A stretch of DNA of 64,000 bases, taken from Dryococelus australis. Taxonomy: Eukaryota > Arthropoda > Insecta > Phasmatodea > Phasmatidae. Of the stretch, positions 11,107 through 22,328 are shown piece by piece (position 1 is the first letter of the stretch; the number at the start of each line of letters is the position of its first letter). The stretch covers positions 132,172,163 to 132,236,162 of the forward strand of contig CM057000.1 of the NCBI GenBank assembly GCA_029891345.1, written 5' to 3'. Made by a program: the position numbers and the translations under genes. A model generated the notes under the pieces. It was not told the origin of the DNA. It was given only the letters and a program-made list of their open reading frames with translations, and ran no database searches.

Positions 11107-12135
11107 ATAAAACAGTGACTCTTTTCGAGCAATCATAAAGATATTGGAACTCTATATTTCTTATTTGAAATTTGATCTGGAATAATTGGACTATCTATAA
11201 GTATAATAATTAGAATATAATTAGGAAGCCCAGGATCAATTATTGGGAAATGATCAGATTTCTAATACTATTGTAACAGCTCATGCTTTCGTAATAATTT
11301 TCTTTATAGTTATACCTATAATAATTGGAGCCCCTGATATAGCCTTTCCATGAATAAACAACATAAAATTTTGATTGCTTCCCCCCTCATTAACAGTATT
11401 AATTATAAGTAGAATAGTTGATACAGGAACAGAATGAACATTATACCCATCATTAGCAGGTCTAACTGGACATAGAAGTATAACTATAGATTGTACTATT
11501 TTTTCTCTACATATAGCAGGAATTTCATCAATTTTAAGTGCAATCAATTTCATTTCAACAACAATTAATATAAAATTACCAGAAATATCTTTAGAACAAA
11601 TACCTTGATTTCTTTGATCTGTTGTAATTACAGCTATTTTATTTTTGCTTTCATTACCAGTATTAGCTGGTTTTATTACAATGTTATTAACTGATCATAA
11701 TATAAATACTTCATTCTTCGAGCCATCAAGAGGAGAAATCCAATTTTATATCAACATTTATTTTGATTTTTTTGGTCATTCCGAAGTATACATTCTAATT
11801 ATACCAGGATTTGGTATAATTTCACATTATTTCTCATAAAAAAAGATGTATTTGGAAATCTAGGAATAATTTTTGTCATAGCAGCAATTTATTTACTAGG
11901 ATTTGTTGTATTAATTCCTCACATATTACAGTAGGAATATATGTAGATACATAAGCTTACTTCACCTCAGCTACAATAATTATTACAGTATCTACAGGTA
12001 TTAAAGTATTTAGATGATCAGCTACAATATATGGATCTAAATTAACATTCAGACCATCATGTTTATGAGCAATAAGTTTTGTGTTCTTATTTTTACATTA
12101 GGTGGTTTAACTGGAATATATTTATCAAATGAATA
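11107..12135 (+). pseudogene. cox1: NUMT: cox1 relic, 5' two-thirds
   Basis: Cytochrome oxidase subunit 1 in the invertebrate mitochondrial code. The start reads SSNHKDIGTLYFLF and later parts read AHAFVMIFFMVMPMM- and [17 protein letters not shown]-like. Roughly 340 of the usual 510 or so codons are present, with several frame breaks. It stops near GGLTGMYLSN and joins directly to trnK, so the cox1 end, trnL2 and all of cox2 are deleted (about 1.2 kb in a normal insect mitogenome). Confidence 0.92.
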
Positions 12136-12139
12136 ATAA

Positions 12140-12262
12140 AATCATCAAATGACTGAAAGCAAGTATAGGTCTCTTAAACCACTTTATAATAATTAGCAAC
12201 TACTTTTGATGAGAAAGTAGTTAAATTAATAAGATTAATATGTCATATTAAAATAATTTCTA
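12140..12262 (+). pseudogene. NUMT: trnK and trnD relics
   Basis: trnK contains AAATGACTGAAAGCAAGTAT and the anticodon loop GTCTCTTAAACC. It is followed by a GCAACTACTTTTGATGAGAA arm. trnD follows, with GTC in ATATGTCATATT. K-D order before atp8 is ancestral for insects. Confidence 0.8.
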
Positions 12263-12405
12263 ATTCCTCAAATATCTCAAGATGAATATTAATTTGTGTA
12301 TGTGTGACCACATTTTTAATATTTATTTTAAAAGGGTACTTCACAAAGACATTAATTACTAAACAAAAAACATATATTAAATTCATATAATGAAAATAAC
12401 TTAAA
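12263..12405 (+). pseudogene. atp8: NUMT: atp8 relic
   Basis: Begins with the conserved IPQIS-W segment (AATTCCTCAAATATCTCAAG) expected directly after trnD and just upstream of atp6. Confidence 0.7.
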
Positions 12406-13033
12406 ATGATAACAAATCTATTCTCTATTTTTGAACCATCAACGAGATTATTTAACATTCAATGTAACTGAAGAGCAACATTAATTTGATTAATAATATT
12501 ACCAACATACTTTTGATTAATAAACAACCGATACTCATTAATATGAAATAAACCATTTAATATTCTAAATAATGAACTTAAATGTACTCCTAAGAAAACA
12601 TATCAAACGAATTAGTTTTCATTTCACTATTTACACTAATTATAATTAATAACATAATACGATTATCTCCACATTTATTTACAAGAACAAGACATTCAAC
12701 TATAATATGAACATTAGCATTGCCTTTATGATTATCATTTATATTTTATGGTTGAATCAAAAATACAGAATGAATATTCATACACCTATTTCCAACAGGA
12801 ACATCCACTATATTAATACAAATTATAGTTTGTATTGAAACCATTAGAAATATAATTGCAGGACACTTAATCCTAACCCTATTAGGAAATACTTCTATAC
12901 GAGTATCAACTAGAGTTTTATCAATTATATGAATTATTCAAATTTTATTATTAACACTAGAAACAGCAGTTGCTATTATTCAAAGATATGTATTTGCAGT
13001 ATTAGCAATCCTTTACGCTAGAGAAGTAAACTA
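12406..13033 (+). pseudogene. atp6: NUMT: atp6 relic
   Basis: Starts with the MTNLFSIFEPSTS-type N-terminus of insect ATP synthase subunit 6 and has close to normal length, ending just before cox3. Later pieces match [10 protein letters not shown] and ETAVAIIQ-Y-F. The frame is interrupted. Confidence 0.88.
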
Positions 13034-13778
13034 ATGTCAACACACCAAAATCACCTATATAATTTAGTAGAAATGAGACCATGGCCATTAGTAGAAACTT
13101 TTTCAACAATACATTAACAGGATTAGTAATACTTTTCCAGCAATGATCTTTATTAGTAATAATATTAGGTACAATCATAACTTTTAATTACAATCCAATG
13201 ATGACGAGATGTAGTTCATAAAGGTACATACCAAGGATTACGATGTATAATTTTACTTATTATCTCACTTTTTTTTTCTATATCTCTTTTTTTTTATATG
13301 TATGTATAAAAGTTTTATCACCAGCAGTACAAGTAGGATCTATTTGACCTCATGTAGGAATTATACCTTTTAACCCAATACAAATTCCACTTTTAATTAC
13401 AATAATCCTATTAACATCAGGAGTTACTGTTACTTGAGGTCATCATAGTTTATTAAATAATAAAAGCAATAAATCAAAGTCTTTCAATTACTATTATTAT
13501 TATAAGTTTATATTTCAGCTTACTACAAGCATATGAATACTTGGAAGCACCATTCACAATTAGAGACTCAGTTTATGGATCAAGATTTTTTATAGATACA
13601 GGCTTCCACGGTCTTAATGTAATAATTGTCATTACTCTTTTAATTGTATGATTATTATAACAATTAAACTTTCATTCTTCAAAACATCGCCATGTAGGAT
13701 TTGAAGCTGTCACTTGATACTGACATTTTGTTGATGTAGTATGACTATTCTTATATATTTCAATTTACTGATGAGGGA
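13034..13778 (+). pseudogene. cox3: NUMT: cox3 relic
   Basis: ATG at 13034 opens STHQNHLYNLVEMSPWPL-like sequence, the N-terminus of cytochrome oxidase subunit 3. Further on, GFHGL and FHWHFVDVVW-like segments are recognisable. Internal insertions include a T-rich run near 13270-13292. Confidence 0.9.
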
Positions 13779-13850
13779 ATTAACTTATTTAATATAAGAG
13801 TATATTTAACTTCCAATTAAAAAGTCTGCATTTTCAGAATAAGTAATTTT
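13779..13850 (+). pseudogene. NUMT: trnG relic
   Basis: AATATAAGAGTATATTTAAC followed by TTCCAATTAA, with anticodon TCC, in the expected place between cox3 and nad3. Confidence 0.75.
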
Positions 13851-14208
13851 ATCTACTACAATTATTACAGCAACAGCTTTATTTATTACTAATGTAGTAA
13901 TAATTTAAAATATATTAATAATAAAAAAACAATTACAGCTCAAGAAAAAATATCACCATTCGAGTGTGGATTTGATTCTAAATCATCCTCTCAAGTCCCA
14001 TTTTCATTAAAATTCTTCTTAATTGCAGTAATTTTCTTATTTTTTGATATTGTAATGTTGCTTCTATTACCTATAATACCAACAATAATTTTATCAGAAA
14101 TAAATAATTGAATATTTACATAAATAATATGTATTATTGTATTAATTATAGGACTTTATCATGAATGAAATCAAGAAGCTTTAAATTGAACTAATTTTGA
14201 TTATAGTT
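13851..14208 (+). pseudogene. nad3: NUMT: nad3 relic
   Basis: Encodes the [20 protein letters not shown]-like core of NADH dehydrogenase subunit 3 and the usual GLYHEWNQ-AL C-terminus. Nearly full length; breaks lie near the start. Confidence 0.9.
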
Positions 14209-14575
14209 AATAACATTTGTTTTGCATTCAAAAGGTATTGATTACATTCAAATTTTCTCAAATAAGAAGTAATATTGCAGTAAGTTTTGACCTAAAAGAA
14301 GATAATAAAATTTATCCTTATTTATTAATTGAAACCAATTAATAATAACATAATGAATTTAATATTCCAATTAAGGAAATATGATTGATCGAATAATAGC
14401 TGCTAACTAATTATTTTAATGGATAAACTCTGTTTATATTTCTATTTATATAGTTTAAACTAAAACATTACATGTTCATTGTAAAATTAAAATTTTATTT
14501 TTATAAATATTTATAAGATGAATTATCCTCCTTAATTACTTCAATATTAAACTCTTATATAAGCTACATAAACAA
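14209..14575. pseudogene. NUMT: trnA-R-N-S1-E-F cluster relic
   Basis: In order: trnA (TTTTGCATTCAAAAGGT, TGC anticodon), a trnR-like TTTTGACCTAAAAGAAG, trnN-like sequence near 14325-14395, trnS1 (GAATAATAGCTGCTAACTAA), trnE (TATAGTTTAAACTAAAACA), and minus-strand trnF near 14530-14575. The order matches the ancestral insect cluster. Anticodons of R, N and E are degraded. Confidence 0.7.
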
Positions 14576-14808
14576 AATCAATATTAAAATAATAACCCAA
14601 AAAGAAACAAAAACAAAAAATTAATTACAAACTATTTTTAATTTTCCGATTTAAAAGTTTATAATTACCTAATAATGTGTACAAACCTTGACCGCCTAAT
14701 ATTTCAAATCATCTTTGATCACTGGATTGATTAAACTTTACACCAAATATTAAATGATAAGAAGGAATCTTAGCAGTTAAATAAGATATAAAACATGTAC
14801 TACCAAAA
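14576..14808 (-). pseudogene. nad5: NUMT: nad5 relic, 3' part
   Basis: Minus-strand reading gives the C-terminal part of NADH dehydrogenase subunit 5 (for example a LGGQGLYTLLGNYKL-like end). The gene is cut at about 14808 by a LINE insertion and resumes at about 17690. Confidence 0.8.
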
Positions 14809-15600
14809 AATATGTCAACATGTTGGAAGATGGCTGCTCACGTGGGGTTTCTACGTGCTTGCCACTGCCGCATGGTACATGAGGTGTGGGATTTTGAAAA
14901 TTTTGAGTGGATCTTGAAGTATTTAGTTGTGGTATGTTGCTGACCATTTTCCAAAGCCTGACTATACGTTTTGCCGGCATGCATGACCACATTTGTTGAT
15001 TGATGCTGCAAACACTGATCACATTTATTAGCAGCCACGTGAGATATTTGCATACTTTCTATGAAAGCCTTAAGCAACATATTTTCTTCTTTTAGATAGT
15101 TCATTTGACTTGTCAAATTATCGATTTTACTGTCAAAGATTATTTAAAGCTGAGAATATTTGTTCTTCTTTATTAAATTGCATACCTAGCATGTCCGTTA
15201 CATGCCGTAGCCATATCTTGTGGATGTAACTCAAGTAAATAACTGTTTTTGTTTTTTCAGTTGATCCGATGGCTTATATCGTTTGGGAGATCCAAAACTG
15301 AATATAGCCGGGATCAGTTCACACACTTCACACTTAAATTGTTCACAATCACTGTCTTGTGGTATACAATTAAGGTGAACACGTTTTCCACATGCGGCGA
15401 TACATTTTACAAACTTCTGCCTCCCATAAAAGGACTCACCACATTTTTCACACAGGTCCACACTAGGAGGCATATAAAAACCCCTAAAATCCAAAACTCC
15501 AGGACTTTCTGACACTTTTAACTATTTAAAACTGACATCAAACTGGAGCTGAGGTAAGACACATCCTCCTCAGTGAAAATCTCTCCGAATCCTAATAGCA
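14809..15600 (-). mobile_element. LINE, inverted 5' segment: ORF1 with PHD-like zinc finger
   Basis: Minus-strand frames at 15515-15231 and 15116-14838 read as one ORF1-type protein. It has an N-terminal cysteine/histidine cluster (CEKCGESFYGRQKFVKC, CGKRVHLNC, FKCEVC) like the PHD-type finger of some LINE ORF1 proteins. A probable coiled-coil follows (MNYLKEENMLLKAFIESMQ). It is interrupted between the two frames. It sits head-to-head with reverse-transcriptase sequence on the plus strand, the layout of a 5'-inverted (twin-primed) LINE copy inserted into NUMT nad5. The clade is not certain; a Jockey/CR1-like group fits. Confidence 0.65.
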
Positions 15601-16022
15601 GATTGTATTCTGTTACAAAATGATGTTAATTCTGTTACTCATTGGTGCAAACAAAGTGGAATGAAACTAAATGAAAATAAAATACAGTACATTCCATTCT
15701 CCTGTTAAGACTTATAGTATAAATTAGACTAATTTTGCAAATGGAATAGTTCTTCTAAGAACGCAATCTATAAGGGATTTAGGTCTATTAATCAATTCTA
15801 AATTATATTTTCATCATATTGACAATTTATTAACTAGAACCAATAGATCTCTTGGATTGATTCAAAATTTAACTTTTTCTGCTTCTATGTAAGAATCTTG
15901 TCTCTGTTTATACTATACCTTAGTTAGATCCAAATTAGAATATTGTTCCATTGTTTGGAATTCAATTACAAATACAGATTGTAATAGAACTGAGAAAGTT
16001 CAACAAAATGTGTTTTGGTATA

Positions 16023-17412
16023 TAGTAGAACCTCTCTATGATGACCCCTCACAGTTTCCGTGAATAGGGTTGTAATAGAAGAGGGGTCGTAATAAAATTT
16101 TTGGCCAATTTTGAGCCACCCCTAACCCCTATACCCCAAACTTGCCATTTTTTACATGAAGTTCGTGTTCTATCGTCTCTGGTGCATAAAAATATCTTTT
16201 TAAATTAAATATGTATGTATATTTTAATAGCTGTACGTCTCTTGATCAATTTGATGCCCAAGAAAAGCACATTGGACCACCCCTTGTCGGCCAACTATTT
16301 AGTGTTTCATTACTAGAAAATTGGATGTATTACGCACAAAACAGTAACTAAACACTATTGGAGGTGCCTTATGTTTGAAGCAAAACACAGCACTTTATTT
16401 AATGATAATTGATATGAAGATACGTATAAAAAAATTAATCACTTGCGTGCTGGGGCTGGCAGCGAATACATTGCCGGCTGCCGTGTTTACGTAGCTGGGC
16501 AAGCGCCAAGATCCTCTGCAGCGTGGCCGAACGCAGACGTGGCGGTTTGCTGTTGAAGCTCGGCCCTAAATCCTCAGGCTGGGCAGCAATCGGTTGGTTG
16601 CTACAAGATGACAGGCGGCGCCCGCCCGCCTGCTGCCACTACCGTCATTACAGGGCCTGTTCACTTCGTAACAGCAGCCCGGCATTGGGAAAACATGCTG
16701 ATATATGCGATTTACATCAATGTGTTGAATTTATACGAAATGTAGGCGGCGTGTTGGCCTCTTCACTGGCACAATGAGGCCCGGCAATGTTTATGGGAAT
16801 ATAAATATTTTGTACTGTCTACTTGAAATATTAATTATCCCGAATTTTTCATCAAAAACTTTTGATGTTGATTATACATGCACACTATCACACTCACCAT
16901 ATGTTATCGGTAACATAAGAACACATAATTGCTCACCATAAAAAAATTAGCATATTATGTAGGCGTGGATGCACATAAACTTTAAAATAACCATTAAAAA
17001 AAAGGGCATTGAATTAAATTTGAAGTTATCACATCATACATACACTGATTAAGAAACTAGTCTGTGTAATGTGCTGCTGTTTTTACAGCAAAAGAGGAGG
17101 GATAATGGAAGTGAAAAAAGACAGGGAGAATGCGTGACCACTAACATCAGTAAGGGCTAGTTTTTTATAGACTGAAAGCTACGGATAATATAAACTAGTA
17201 CTGCGGTTGGAAAAAGGTCCACAAAAACAAATCCGCGCATAACTGAAACCGTGGTTCAAGATACCACGGTTGGCGAGGGATTACTGTATCTATTTTTAGA
17301 CTTGCCTCAAATTTTCTACTTTTCCGGCCCAAACTTTTCACGGTTTCTCGGGATTGGGTCATAATAGAAAGGTGGTCATAATAAATGGGGTCGTAATAGA
17401 GGGGTTTTACTG
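16023..17412. mobile_element. pogo/Tigger-like DNA transposon, non-autonomous
   Basis: Left end TAGTAGAACCTCTCTATGAT and right end (reverse complement) CAGTAAAACCCCTCTATTAC form imperfect inverted repeats of about 26 bp. TA dinucleotides flank it at 16021-16022 and 17413-17414. The ends match the Tigger-type consensus CAGTAGAACCTCT. The body has a GC-rich patch (about 16440-16790) with a 84-codon frame that I do not regard as a gene. No transposase was recognised. It is inserted in the LINE. Confidence 0.85.
17190..17286. mobile_element. one end of a second pogo-like MITE nested in the Tigger-like element
   Basis: Reverse complement begins CAGTAATCCCTCGCCAACCG and is followed by a CGTGGT...ACCACGG inverted repeat (about 17248-17270), typical of short pogo-like MITEs. 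A TA follows at 17287-17288. The opposite end was not found, so its extent is uncertain. Confidence 0.4.
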
Positions 17413-17690
17413 TATGTGTAATAAAAGTATATTTTTAAAGGTAATGATATAATTGATTATGAGAATTATTTGAAAAAACTAAATACTCATACTCTTAGTT
17501 TTAGAGTGACAGTGATAGACACTGTCTTTCTGATTAACTGTATTATTGGTAAAGTGAATAGCTTTAAAATTTTACAAAGTATTTCTCTGAAAGATCCACA
17601 CTATCATCAAAGATCTCCTATTTTATTTATACCCACTTATAGAGCTGGTACTGTAATCATATAAGGAATAGGTTAATAGAATTCATCTTA

Positions 17691-18960
17691 ATATACCACT
17701 CCCAAAGACTGAAATAAAAGTTGTAATTACTCAACTTGTTTATATAATTCAACTTTCATTTATTACAAAATGATAACTATAAAAAGAAAAATCCTTAATA
17801 ATTAAATAATAAACCAAACAAAATATATAACTAACAGTTAAACCAGTAGAAAAATAATAAATTAATAAGCAAAAATATTAATAAAATTTATAGAATAAAT
17901 TTCTAAAAGTAAATCTTTCAAATAAAACCCTGATAATAAATGTATACCACATAAACATAAACTAGCAATAATGAAACACAAACAAGTGGACGGTATTTGT
18001 AAAAATAAATTACCCACACAAGGAATATATTGACAAACCTTAAATGAATGAATTAACAAGCCCCGAACATATAACTAATAAAGCTTTAAATAAAACATGA
18101 GTTAGTAAATAAAAATAAGCTAAATAAACAAAACCAAAAGTAACAATAGATATTATCAAATCTAATCGACTTAAAGTAGATAAAGCAATAATTTTCTTTA
18201 AATTAAATTCAAAGTCAGCACAAAATCCAGATATAAACGTAGTAATTAAATAAACAAATAATATAAACATTGATAATATACTATTAACATTAAGTGGATT
18301 AATTTGAATCAATAAATAAATACGTGCAGTAACTAATGTAGATGAATGAAACATAGATGAAACAGGAGTAGGAGCTGCTATAGCAGCTGATGATCAAGGA
18401 GAAAATAGGATCCGAGCTCTTTTAGTTATACCTGTAATAAAAATTAATAAACTAATTAACTCAACATCACAATTAAAAGAACAAAATTTACTCTATATAA
18501 AATAATTTAATTTACCATATCTAAATATCCAAGCAATAGATATTAATAATATACTATCTCTAACACAATTAGGTAAAGCAGTAATTATACCTGCATTAAA
18601 AGACTTAACATTCTGTTAGTAAATAACTAAACAATAAAAAATTAATCCTAATCCATCCCATCGTATTAAAACTCTAAATTAGAAATAATATTCATAAATA
18701 TTATAGAAAAAATAAATATTAAAACTAAAATAATAAACCGATAATTAAGTAAATTGCCTTTTATATAATCTATTCCATAAAAATTAATTAATGAAGAAAT
18801 AAGTAATACAAATCCTATAAAAATTTATGATATTCAATCAAATAATAATGTTAATAATCGAGTACCATTAAGCATAAAAAGCTCATATTCAACAAAATAA
18901 ACTAAATCATTAAATAAAAATATTACCAAAAAATTAAAACCAATCTAATTGTAAATAAAT
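17691..18960 (-). pseudogene. nad5: NUMT: nad5 relic, 5' part
   Basis: Minus strand. The frame at 18354-18040 (FHSSTLVTARIYLL, then KKIIALSTLSRLD) is the conserved core of NADH dehydrogenase subunit 5. Upstream pieces read SSAAIAAPTPVSS-like and, near 18880, FFMLNGTRLLTLLF-like N-terminal sequence. Multiple breaks. Confidence 0.9.
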
Positions 18961-20500
18961 AAATCAATAAAATATTACATAATGAATAACATTAAGTATA
19001 ATAGTACATTTTGAGACCCACAAGCTAATATTTTATTCAAATATAAGTAAATATTAATCTAGATATAAAAATAATTAAATTCTATGAAAATCAATGAAGA
19101 AATATAAAATTAATACTCTCGCAAATATCCAACCCCAAAAGAAATTGAACCAGAATAAATTATACCATGTTGACTAAGCACTGGAAAAAGACATAACCAA
19201 AAATACGTATGAATTTATAAATCTTCCAGAAACTAATCTATTAAGCACTATAATTTCACCTATTAAATTTAACAAGGGCAGAGCAACCATATTATATCTC
19301 AAAAGAAATCACCATAAACTTATAGTAGGTATAACTTTGATTAAACCTTTAATAATAAACCGTCTACAACTACTTGATGAACATAAATAATGAGCAGTTA
19401 TTAGAATAAGAGAACCAAATAGACTCCAACAATTAAAAGTTATAATACCACCTAATGCTAATCCCATATGAATAAGCTATTAAGGATTAGATTGGTATGT
19501 ATACATCAAAGCAATTGATAAATCACCTAGTAATTTAATTCCCGTTGAAATAATATTATGCATTATACCAGAAACAATGAATATACAAAAAAAAAACTAA
19601 ATAAGCTATATGCTCCTAACTTTAATAAAACACCAGCTAAAATCATTGAACCAGAAACAGGAGCTTCAACATGCGCTTTTGGCAACCAAACATGAACAAA
19701 AAATATAAGTATTTTTTGACAAAATGGAAAGAATTATACATAATTTTTAATTTTGATTGTTTATTTTTTATTTAACAGAAAATGTTGAACTCCCATAAAA
19801 AGAATAATAGTATAATATACAAATCAATATAGGTAAAGGAGAAAAAAAAGTATAAAATAAAAATACATACCAGCTTGAAGGTGTTCAGTTATTAAAAATT
19901 TAAAATAAAGTAGGGATTAATCTAAAATCACTATTACTAGAACAAAAAAAAAAAGTACAACGAAAATAAATATATTAGAATAGTAATCATAACAATAAAT
20001 AGATTCACTTGCCATAATCATTAATCTACAAATAAAATATCTTAATAAAATCAATGAATAAGAAATAATATCACATCCAACAAAATCAATTAAGTTACAA
20101 AAATAATAAGCTCTTGTAAAATTTAAATTAAAAATATATATTAAAATAAATAAACTAAAATGTACTAATCATCAAAAACCATACTACAAAAGAGGAATTA
20201 AAAATAAGGGAAAAACATAAACTGTAACATTTAAGTAAATCAAAAGATGAAAAATAATCATTACCATACCCACAAATCAATCTAATAAAGATAGGCCTAT
20301 AACAGCCTCGCATACTTAGAAAGTAAGTACTATTATAATTAAATATATATAACACATACTAATCAATGTATACATAAAAATAGATTAAAACAATATATTC
20401 TAAACTTGATAAAGTAATCAAAAAATCATCATAATTAAAGAAAATATTAATAAACCACATATAAATATAATGTATCATAAAATAAACTAACACTAGTTTT
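18961..20500 (-). pseudogene. NUMT: trnH, nad4 and nad4L relics
   Basis: The clearest piece is nad4 at about 19650-19710 on the minus strand, reading [17 protein letters not shown]. Degraded flanks continue to about 20330. trnH is expected near 18960-19080 and nad4L near 20330-20500; both are inferred mainly from position and weak similarity. Limits between them are approximate. Confidence 0.7.
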
Positions 20501-20622
20501 AATAATTTAAATAAAATATTGTTCTTGTAAATAAAAAATGAGCGTATATATTCTTAAAACTTCAAAGGAAGAAAACTATATCAATAATTCCCAAAATTAA
20601 TATTTTAACTTGAACTATCCTT
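20501..20622. pseudogene. NUMT: trnT (plus) and trnP (minus) relics
   Basis: A TTCTTGTAAATAAAAAATG stretch fits the trnT anticodon arm (TGT). CCCAAAATTAATATTTTAAC on the plus strand is the usual reverse-complement signature of insect trnP (TGG). Confidence 0.6.
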
Positions 20623-21084
20623 TGTATTAAAATAATAATTATAGCAAATACAACATTAAACACAATCTTTTTATTAATAAAACACCCATTATCAATAGGA
20701 ATAATTATGCAAACAATTATAATTTTCAATAATAACCAGAATAATATATAAATCATTTTGGTTTTCGTATATTCTATTTTCTAATATATGTACTATTTAT
20801 TTACATAACAAGACTGATACCCAACATAATATACTCATTATTAGTAAAAAGAATTGTAATAGTTACAATAATTCTAGTATTAATTTTAATAGAATAAACA
20901 TTAATATTACAACCAATGATGTATCAAATTTAATAACAGATAAATTAATATTACTAAAAATATATAATATACCTATTAACTTAGTAAGAGTATTATTACT
21001 GATATTATATCTTCTATATACAATAATTGTTGTATTTAACATTACAGATTCAAATAAAAGACCATTATGAATAACATTGAACTA
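20623..21084 (+). pseudogene. nad6: NUMT: nad6 relic
   Basis: About 460 bp of plus-strand mitochondrial sequence between trnP and cytb, the fixed position of nad6. It includes a KHPLSMG-like segment around 20680-20705. Subunit assignment rests on position and this motif. Confidence 0.7.
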
Positions 21085-21295
21085 ATGTATATACCACTGC
21101 ATAAACACCATCCATCAATTCACTAATTGATCTACCCAACACCTATTAACATCTCAACCTGATGAAACTTTGGTTCACTGCTAGGATTATGTTTAGTAAT
21201 TCAAATTTTAACAGGAATATTTCTTGCAATACTCTATGCACCTAATGTTGAATTCGCTTTTAATAGTGCAAGTCATATTTGCCGAGAATAGAATG
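21085..21295 (+). pseudogene. cob: NUMT: cytb relic, 5' end only (forward copy)
   Basis: ATG at 21085. With TGA as tryptophan it reads [20 protein letters not shown], the first transmembrane region of cytochrome b. It ends abruptly near 21295, where the sequence switches to an inverted cytb copy. Confidence 0.88.
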
Positions 21296-22180
21296 TTAAT
21301 CCTTGGAAATTTCTTTTACATAATGGTATAATTATAAGAATTAAAATTGATAATATAAGAGCAATTACTCCTCCTAACTTGTTTGGGATTGATCGTAAAA
21401 TTGTGTACGCAAATAGGAAATATCATTGTGTGTTGAATATGTGTTGGTGTCACTAAAGGGTTTGCTGGGGTAAAATTATCAGGATCTCCTAATGTGTATG
21501 GTTTCTATTAATGGATGTTAATGATATAATAATGAAACCAACAATATCTTTTAAAGAAAAATAAGGATGGAATGCCATTTTATCTATATTACTGGGTTAT
21601 TTGAGCCTATCTGATGTAAAAATAATAAATGGATTATTACTATTCCTAAGATTGCGAATGGTATTAAGAAGTGAATAGTGAAGAATCTGTATAATGTTGT
21701 ATTATCAACAGCAAAACCTCCTTATACTCATTGTACTAGATCTGTCCCTAAATATGGAATTGCTGGTAATAGGTTTTTAATTTCTGTTCCACCTCGGAAA
21801 GATATTTGTCATCATGGTAATACATATCATATAAAAGCTGTTATTATTACTAGTAGTAGAAAAATAACACCCGTTGATCATGTTTCTACACATTTATATG
21901 AACCATTATATAAACCTCGTCCTACATGTAGGTAGATGCAAACAAAAAATATTGATGATCCGTTTGCGTGGATTGTTTGTATAAGTCAACCATAATTTAA
22001 ATCTCGACAAATATGACGTACACTATTAAAAGCTAATTCAATATTGGGTGCATAGTGTATTGCAAGAAATATTCTGGTTAAAATTTGAATTACTAAACAT
22101 AATCCTAGCAGTGAACCAAAGTTTCACCAGGCTGAGATGTTAATAGGTGTTGGTAGATCAATTAGAGAATTACTAATAAT
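21296..22180 (-). pseudogene. cob: NUMT: cytb relic, inverted copy of the first 0.9 kb
   Basis: Minus-strand reading from 22180 gives cytochrome b from its N-terminus, overlapping the forward copy at 21085-21295. It runs past the conserved histidine-containing helices ([12 protein letters not shown]-like at about 22020-21985, [10 protein letters not shown]-like at about 21915-21890). It is more complete than the forward copy. The plus-strand frame at 21678-21935 is its antisense shadow. Confidence 0.88.
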
Positions 22181-22204
22181 TTTTTATTAATGGCATTGTG
22201 TTTC

Positions 22205-22328
22205 GCAGTAGTATTTATATTTATTATTATAGCTGCTATTATTAATCCATTATTTCTAATTGATGAGTATGCTATTAATTTACATAATGAAGTTGATTTA
22301 AACCATCAATAGCACCAATAATTTCTTT
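22205..22328 (-). pseudogene. nad2: NUMT: nad2 fragment, inverted copy
   Basis: Reverse complement matches 10395-10515 of the left nad2 (shared GATTTAAA..ATCAA..AATGGAT/ATTAATAATAGC pattern). It is joined to the cytb start on one side and cut by a LINE on the other. Confidence 0.75.

Larger units (their letters stand above)
15601..17690 (+). mobile_element. LINE, 3' segment: end of reverse transcriptase and C-terminal region, split by a DNA transposon
   Basis: Plus-strand pieces read RDLGLLINSKLYFHHIDNLL, LGLIQNLTFSAS, and VRSKLEYCSIVWNSITNT followed by EKVQQNVF. These are the hallmarks of the last part of Jockey/CR1-type ORF2. After the transposon at 16023-17412 the same protein resumes at about 17470 as LNTHTLSFRVTVIDTVFLIN and runs to about 17660. 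Several stops make it dead. The insertion ends near 17690, where NUMT nad5 resumes. The LINE at 22330-23026 belongs to the same general family. Confidence 0.75.

Noticed and set aside
16523-16777. 84-codon GC-rich frame inside the Tigger-like element
   Set aside because: No similarity; composition-driven; no transposase features.
21678-21935. 85-codon plus-strand frame
   Set aside because: Antisense shadow of the inverted cytb relic.
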